A DNA stretch of 11,287 nt from Verrucomicrobiales bacterium (lineage in GTDB: Bacteria > Verrucomicrobiota > Verrucomicrobiia > Limisphaerales > UBA11320). Positions within the stretch are counted from its first letter, which is position 1; each line of letters starts with the position of its first letter. This document shows positions 1-7,500 of this stretch, piece after piece. The notes under the pieces were generated by a model. The model did not search any database. It was not told where the DNA came from and was given only the letters and a program-made list of their open reading frames with translations. Where the stretch lies: assembly GCA_003452185.1 (NCBI GenBank), contig DMJJ01000351.1, forward strand, positions 1-11,287, written 5' to 3'. Position numbers and translations under genes: made by a program.

Positions 1-1562
1 GCATCCAGCGTATACTTCAAGGTCTGCGCGGGCAGATCGGCATCGGTCGCCGTGGCCGTGAAGGTCAGCAACACCCCCTCGTTCACACTCTTGTTCCCGA
101 TCGCCGCCAACACCGGCGCCACGTTCACCTCATTCACCGTCACTTGGATCGTCTCGAACGCACTCAACGCAGGGGTCCCGTCATCCGTCACGCGCACCGT
201 GATCGCGTAGGTCCCGGGCCCTTGCGCCTCCGTCGGCGTCCAGGTGAAGAGTCCACCCGCGGTAATCGATGCACCCGCTGGCGCTCCTGCATCCAGCGTG
301 TACTTCAAGGTCTGCGCGGGCAGGTCGGCGTCGGTCGCCGTCGCGGTAAACGTCAGCAACACCCCCTCGTTCACACTCTTGTTACCGATCGCCGCCAGGA
401 CCGGCGCCACGTTCACTTCGGTCACTACAACGTCGAAGCTCTGGGTCACCGAGAGGCTGGGTGTTCCGGAGTCGAAGACCCGGAGGGTGATGGTATTGGT
501 CGAGGGCCCCTGAGCCTCCGTCGGCGTCCAGGTCAGGACACCATTGGTGGAATTCAAGGCCACACCGGTCGGGGCCGAAACCAGCGCGAAGGTGAGGCTT
601 TGCGCGGGCAGGTCGGCATCCGAAGCGGTGTTGGTCACGGTCAAGGTCGTCAGCTCCGCCAACGTCTGGTTGGTAGCCACCGTGAGGCTCGGTGGAGTGT
701 TGCTCTCCGTCACGATGATCGTGAAGCTCTGGGTGGCGGCAAGACTCGGAGTCCCGTTGTCGAACACCCGGAGCGTGATCGTGTTGGTCGAGGGCCCCTG
801 GGCCTCCGTCGGCGTCCAGCTCAGAACTCCGCTCGTTGGATTGAGGACCACGCCGGCCGGAGCCGAGAGCAGCGCAAAGGTGAGCAGGTTTGGGGGAAGA
901 TCCGCATCCGAGGCCAAGTTCGTCACCGTCAGGGAGACAAGCTCCGCCACGACCTGGGTAGGGGGAACCGTCAGGAGAGGGGCCACGTTCACCTCGTTTA
1001 CCGTGATGTTGATCGTCTCCGCCCCGCTGAGTGGCGGGGTCCCGTTGTCCCGGACCCGCACGGTCAGGGAGTAGACGCCGGGGCCCTGGGCCTCGGTCGG
1101 GGTGAAGGTGAAGAGCCCCGTCACGGGATCGATCGAGGCACCGGCCGGAGCCCCCGGGTCGAGGGAATAGGTCAGGGTGTTGGCGGGAAGGTCGGCATCG
1201 AAAGCCGTGGCGGTGAAGCTCAGGGTGGAACCCTCGTTGACCGACTGGTCGAGGAGCGGACTGAGCTGCGGGGGGGTGTTTACCTCGGTGACGGTGACGT
1301 GGAGGGTCTCGAAGGCGCTGCGAGCCGGCGTTCCATTGTCGGTCACCCTCACCGTCAGGGTGAAGACCCCGGGGCCGTCGGCCTCGCCGGGGGTCCAGGA
1401 GAAGAGCCCGCTCGAGGGATTGATCAACGCCCCGGCCGGAGCCCCGGGGTCGAGAGAGAAGGTCAACGTCTGGCCTGCGTCAGGATCCGATGCCACGGCG
1501 GTGAACTGGAGGGGGGTCCCTTCCGCGACCGTCCGATCCCCAATCGGCTGCAGCACCGGACT
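1..1562 (-). repeat. At least six tandem ~96-residue putative-Ig/cadherin-like repeats
   Basis: Units start at residues 2436, 2531, 2628, 2724, 2820 and 2916 (lengths 95, 97, 96, 96, 96, and 41 before the window ends). In DNA the spacing is close to 288 bases. Each unit carries a DADLP-type acidic loop, a SGLFSWTP/SGVLTWTPTEAQGP block and a DNGTP loop, then a VTEVN or VNEVN linker, as in He_PIG/dystroglycan-cadherin-like domains that bind calcium between units. They probably form a stiff stalk. The array continues beyond base 1. Confidence 0.9.
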
Positions 1563-4500
1563 CCCGTTTGTCACGGTGCCAAAACTGTTCGCCGCCCGCG
1601 GGGTGGGCGTGGACATGAAGACGAACGGGACACCGTTGCCGTCGGGCCACCGGCCCTGGCTGATGTCGTTGGTCTGGGCTCCGAACTGGATCAGGTCGAT
1701 GTTCGTTCCGTTGGGGGCGTAGAGGGCGATGGTCTCCCCGGCCTTGCTCAGGTTGAAATTAACGTGCAGATCGGGCGAGGAGGCGGGGTTGTTCTGCGAT
1801 GAGTTCTTGTCGGCCCACACGAGGAGATACCCGTTGGCAGGAACCACGTACCCCGCCGGGATGGCAAACTGGGCCGGGGTGTTGGTGTTGTTCGCAAGGG
1901 TGTACCCCGTGAGGTCGATTGGGGTGACCCCCGCGTTGTACAGCTCGAACCAGTCGTCGAACTTCCCGTTGAGCGGGTTTCCCAGGGTATGGGTGTTCGA
2001 GGCCATCCACTCGTTGATGAACAGGGGGGAATTGGGGTAGGCGATGTTGTTGGTCCCGCCCGGCGTCGCATAGTAGAAGCGGGTGCGCTTGTTCGGCTTT
2101 CCATCCGGGAAAGCCCCGTAGCTCCGGTCGCTGTTGACCAGGGTGTAGTTCAGGTAATCGAGGATGTTCGTTGTCCCGCCCGCCACCTGGGAGAGCACCA
2201 CCGTGCCGCTCAAGGCCGGGATCGCCACGCTGGAGTGAAGCTCCGTGGCGGTCGACTCCGACCCGCTTCCATCCAGGTACACAAGGCGGAATTCCCCTGG
2301 ATTCAGGCTCATGGAGGGGAAGGCCCAGGAGGTCAGGTTCGAATACGTGGCCGAGAGATAGCAGCCGGCAAGGCTGACCGGGGCGGCACCGCTGTTGTAA
2401 AGCTCCACCCAGGGGTGGTGATGTCCGAAACGATCCGTGACGCCGGAGAGGTTCGCGGGCTGAACCTCGTTCAGCCAGAGGGAGGGGAAGGCGAGGAGCA
2501 CCCGGGCGTTGGCATTCGTGGCCCCGGGGGTGTAGCTCGCCGTGCTGTAGGTGACGGTCGGCGGGGCGATGGTCGGGTTCGTGTCGATCCATCGGCCCGA
2601 GGTCCGGACGGTCAGGGTGCCGCCGGCCGGGTTTTCCAGGTACCAGTAGCTCAGGGTGTACGTGCCGCTGAGCGCCCCGGTGGTCTGCCAAATCGAGCTG
2701 TTCTTGGTCGTCCCGCCCGCCGAGGCCACGAGATGCAGGCTCGAGGCGCCGGAGTGCTTCTGCTGCGTCGAGATCGTCGACGCGCTGTTGTTGCCATCGC
2801 TCCCGATGACCCATTCAACGCCAAGCGGGGTCTCGAAGTCGCCGTTCCCAAGCAGGTTCGCCCCCGCCTCGGGAACGCTCCCGGCAACGAGCTTCATGTC
2901 GTCGATGTACACATCCCCCGCCGCCTGCAGGTAGATGTAGAATGTGGTCGAGCTGGCGGTTCCCGTCGCCGTCACGTAGCGCCATTGCGGCGTCGGCTGC
3001 GGCGGGGCGGAGTTGGTCGCCACGGCCGTCCAGTTCATCACCCGACGGTTGTCCTGCGAGGCATCGATCAGCTGCAGAGAGGGACCAAACCCGTTGGCGA
3101 GCGCCGGCCAGGGCGCGGCGGAATCATACGTCACCTCGTCGACCACCAGGTCGTCTGCCGGGGTCACGCCCGGCTTCACCAACCGCAGCGTCTCGCCCCC
3201 GTTCTGGAGGGTTCCCTGCATCACCCCGGCCAGGGGGATCCCGGCTCCGTAGGCCTGGGCAAAGGCGACGGCATCGGCCGCCACCACGAGAAAGCCCCCG
3301 GGCGTGATGATCGATCCCCCGGGGAAGGTGAAATCAGCTCCGTCGAGCCGGTAGCCCGAGAGGTCGAAGGAGTTTGTCCCGGAGCTGTTGAACAGCTCGA
3401 CGAACGACGCCCCCGGGGTCGCGGGGTTGTACATGATCTCGTTGATCATCACGCGGCCCGACGCAACCTCGGCCGCCCCGGTGTACGTGATCCCCATTGT
3501 GACCGCCGCCCCGGGAAGTGCGTTTCCATGGAGGTCGTGCCCCTCGATCACAAGCGTGTTCAGGCCCCCGGCAAGCGCCACCCGCATCGACCAGGTGTAG
3601 GGATTGGACCACGTGACAGCATACGGCATCCCGTTCACCCAGAGGGTCGCGGCCTCCACCGGGGCCGTGCCGGTGAGGGTGACAAGGTTAGTGCCACTGG
3701 AAAAACTGGCGGCCCCGGAGACCGCGAAGGGGCTGTCGGCGTTTGCCGCGGAGAGCTGCGACAGGATGCTCGCGCGGGCGCTCGCGACCCAGCTCTTGAT
3801 CGACGCCGGGGAGGCAACGTTGACCCCCGCCGCCAGGAAGGCCGAGTATTTCGCATCAACCAACTGGCCGAGCCTCACAGGATCAAACGCCCCGTTGGCG
3901 ATCTCCTTGTACGCCCGCCACATCGCCCGCACATACAGCGGGGTGTTGTAGATGTTCGCCATCCCGCTGTCCCCCCCCGTATAGGTGAACAGGTTGGCTC
4001 CGGGCCCCCATGAGCCGCTGTTGCCGATGACAATGTTGTGATCCCAGATCAGGAGCTTCCATCCGTCGTGGTCCGGCTTGTATCCGTACATGTTCTGGGC
4101 GTTCTGCGACCCGAAGTGGTCCCAATCCCCCACCGAGTGGACGCTCGCAAAGGTCCGCATCCATTCCTCCATGTCGGCCTGGGCATTCATGTTCTGGATG
4201 AACTGGGGGGTGTTCGCGGGCAGGTTCGCGGCATCGACGAGATTCCAGACGTTCGTAAACCGGCTCGCGGAGTCCTGGACGCGGCGGATCTGGTAGTTCC
4301 AGCGGTAGCGGGCGAGCTTCTTCACCCCTCCCGTCGTGGTGTACTGGTTGAGCATGCACCAGGAGTAGTTGTTGTTTCCGCCCCCGCTGGAGTCGAACTC
4401 GAACCAGGGCTGCAGCTTGTACAGGTCCCCCCCGTTGTCCTTCGACCAGTCCTCGTCGACCACGTCGCCGTTTGGCACCTGGGTGTCCTCCATCATCCCG

Positions 4501-7500
4501 GTGCCGCTCCCGTTCACCCGGGGGCTCCCGTTCACAAACAGGTGGACGTAGCGCCGATAATTCCACGGGATCCCCAGGCTCCGCGCCACCGAGTAGGCGG
4601 TCTGCTCGCGCTGGATGGTGTCGTCGTCGAACGGCCCGTTTCCGGGGGCGTGAATCTTGTTGAATGACGTGGTGCCGAGGAACTGGTCGTCCGGGGGCAT
4701 GCTCAGGTTGTAATGGCACGGGCTGCCGACCGGGCTGTCGAACTGCTGATGGTAGGGGCTCCCGGCGTAGTGCCCCGACATGTTGTAGATCACCCGCGGG
4801 CCGTACACCCACGTGCAGTCGATCGCCTCGTTGCTCAGGTCGGGAAGGCTCGACCACCGGGCGATGTTCCCCTGGGTGATCCAGAGGCGATAGGTCCCAA
4901 AGCTCGATTCGCCCGAAGGGCTGCCAAAATAGACCAGGCACTCCCGGGCCGGACTCGTGTCGTTCAGGTCGACTGGGAACCGGCTGGTCGCCCCCGCGGG
5001 ATCCCGCACCGTGAGGGTGAACGCCGCCAGCACCCCGGCCGCCTGCCCCGGGAGGGTCGCGCTGTACACCCCGTCACCCGCAACGGCATCCCCGCCGGTC
5101 CCGTCATCCACCATCGCCACCGAGGTGATCGCCACGGCCGGGTCGATCCGGTAGTTCAGGGTCGGCGAGGTGAGACCGTCCGGGTCGTAAAAGCGGGCGG
5201 TCACCACCACGTTTTCCCCCGCCCCGGGAACCGTGGGGGAATGGGTCACGGAGGAGATCGTCGGCGCCCCGTTGGCCGCGGCCCGGCTGTTCAGGGCGCC
5301 GGGAGTTCCCAGGTTCGTCGGGATCGTCATCCGGGCGGTCGCCTCGAGATAGTTGCCGTGAACCCGGAGCATCGGCTCAGGCCACCCATGAAGCCACCGG
5401 GCCTTGAACCGGAGGGTGGCGGTCTGGCCCGCGGCCAGGTTCGTGACGGAAAGGTTCCCCACAACAGAGTTCGCCCCGGTCCACATCTGGTCGGTCGCCC
5501 GGATGTGGAGGCACTTTCCCCCACCGTATCCCCCGGAGGCCTCCAGGCTCGAGCGGACATGATCCCCCTCGGGGGTCCAGCCGTTGAGGCCGGTTTCAAA
5601 ATCAGGATTGGTGATCGCGTTTGCGCCGGCGGTCCCGGGACGCAGTTCCACGGCATCCAGCAGGCACTCGCCCGAGGCGAGAAGGCCGATCTGGACGAAA
5701 TCGATCGCCCCCGCCCCGTTGTCCAGCACCCCCGTGGCCTCGATGTTGGTCCATGGCGCCTTGGCGGTCTCGTCGCTGTCAGCCCAGCTGTACGCCATCC
5801 GATGGTTGCTCCGGGGATCGATCAGCTCCAGGCTGCTCCCCCCGCCATCCGACCACTGACCCCAGCGCCCGCCGGTCCCGTACGTCACCTCGTCCACCGT
5901 GATGTAAAGGGTGTTCGTGACCGCCTGGCCGAGGGCGTTCGTGCGGATCGTCTGGTCCGGCATGGCGAGGGCCACGCGATCCCCGCTATGCGAGAGCTTG
6001 CCCGCGTAGTTCCCAACGGTGTTGTTCGTGGTGAGGTTTGCGTAATGGGCCAGCAGGTTGGTGAGATCCTGGGCGACGACCAGATAGCCGTTGGCGGGAA
6101 TCAGGGTGTTCGACGGGAAGGTGTAATTGATGCCCGATACAAAGGTCCAGGCGCCGACGTTCACCGGGGCGGCCGACCGGTTGAACAGCTCCACATAGCA
6201 GTCGCCGGCCGATCCCGAGATCGGGTTGTACATCAGCTCATTGATCACCACGCTGCGGATCAGCATCGGGCCGTTTGCAGCGCCCGGGCTCCGGGTCGCG
6301 AGGGGATAAAACTCCGGCGCGCCATCGGGGACGCGCCCCGTGGAGACGCTGTTCTCCTGGCCTTCATAAAGAACCGCATCCAGCACCCGGGTCGAATCGG
6401 GGTTCTTCAGCAGAATGATCCCCCCAAGGGCGCTGAGCGCAAAGCCGAGCTGGCTCTGATCGTACACCAGGTGGCCCCGCGCCGGGATCACCGTGTTCGT
6501 TGCGATGACGAAACGGTTTGTCAGCGGGTCGTCCGTCAGGATGCACCCGGAGAGGTCGACCGGCACGTTCCCATGGTTGTAGAGCTCGATGTAGTCGAGC
6601 AGCGGGTCGTCGGTGTGGGCCAGAAACTCATTGATGAGAAGATTCCGCAGGGGGCTCGGCCGGAACGCCTCCCCACCCCCGGGGGACCCTCCGGCCACGT
6701 CGCTGATCCCCCAGGCCTTCGGGTTGGCCTCCCCGTACGAGGGATTCGCCAGCACAATGGAATGCCCGGTCCCATTCGCGGCGACCGGCCAGGGGGGAAC
6801 GCTGTCGTACGGCACCGTCAACAAGACTCCACCCACGGCGTTGTCGAGCTTCACGGTGCCCGACCTTTTGAGGCTTCCGAGGTACGGTCCCACGACGTTC
6901 GAGATCCCGTACACGGCCTGGAGGTCGCCGGGAACGGCCGCGATCACAAGGAAACTCCCCCCGGCGAGCAGGGTGCCGGGCGGGAATGTGAAGTCGACAT
7001 CCCCGGCGATGCGGTAGCCGCTGATGTCCTCGAAGTACGGGTTCGAGTTGTAAATCTCCACGTACTCCAGGTTGCGGAGATCGGCCCGCGGGGCCGGGTG
7101 ATACATGATCTCGGAAATCACGAGACCCGTCTTCCGCGAGGAGGGCCCAAGCAGCTCCGTGGGCGGGACGAGGGTGAGCGCCGCGGCCGAGGTGACGTTC
7201 TGAAGGTCCCGAAACTGCACCGCGGCAGCCTGGGCGCTGTTGTGGCTCGCGAGCGCGTACCCGAAGTACAGGGACGACGGCAGCACCACCGTCGTCGACC
7301 CCAGGGTCGCCCAGGACTGCCCGTCATACCCGGCATACCCGGTGAAGGTGTCGCCGGACCGGCGGAGCCGGATCCAGTGGCTGGGGTAGTTTGCGGGGAA
7401 CGATCCCGACGAGCCGGCAGCGCCGGCCACGGCGTCGCGATGCTCGAAAAACGTCCCCCCCAGGGTCGGGGTCGCCAGCACCGCCGCAAACCGGCTTCCC

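Noticed and set aside
1..1562. Regular ~288-base DNA repeats considered as a mobile element or CRISPR-like array
   Set aside because: The period is a multiple of three, the units stay in frame as protein domains, and there are no short identical repeats with unique spacers or terminal inverted repeats.
1759..2814. Minus-strand 351-codon frame, and a similar one at 3883-4941
   Set aside because: They are in a different register from the continuous giant frame, rich in Arg/His/Pro, and the giant frame over the same bases encodes LTD, carbohydrate-binding-like and CotH modules.
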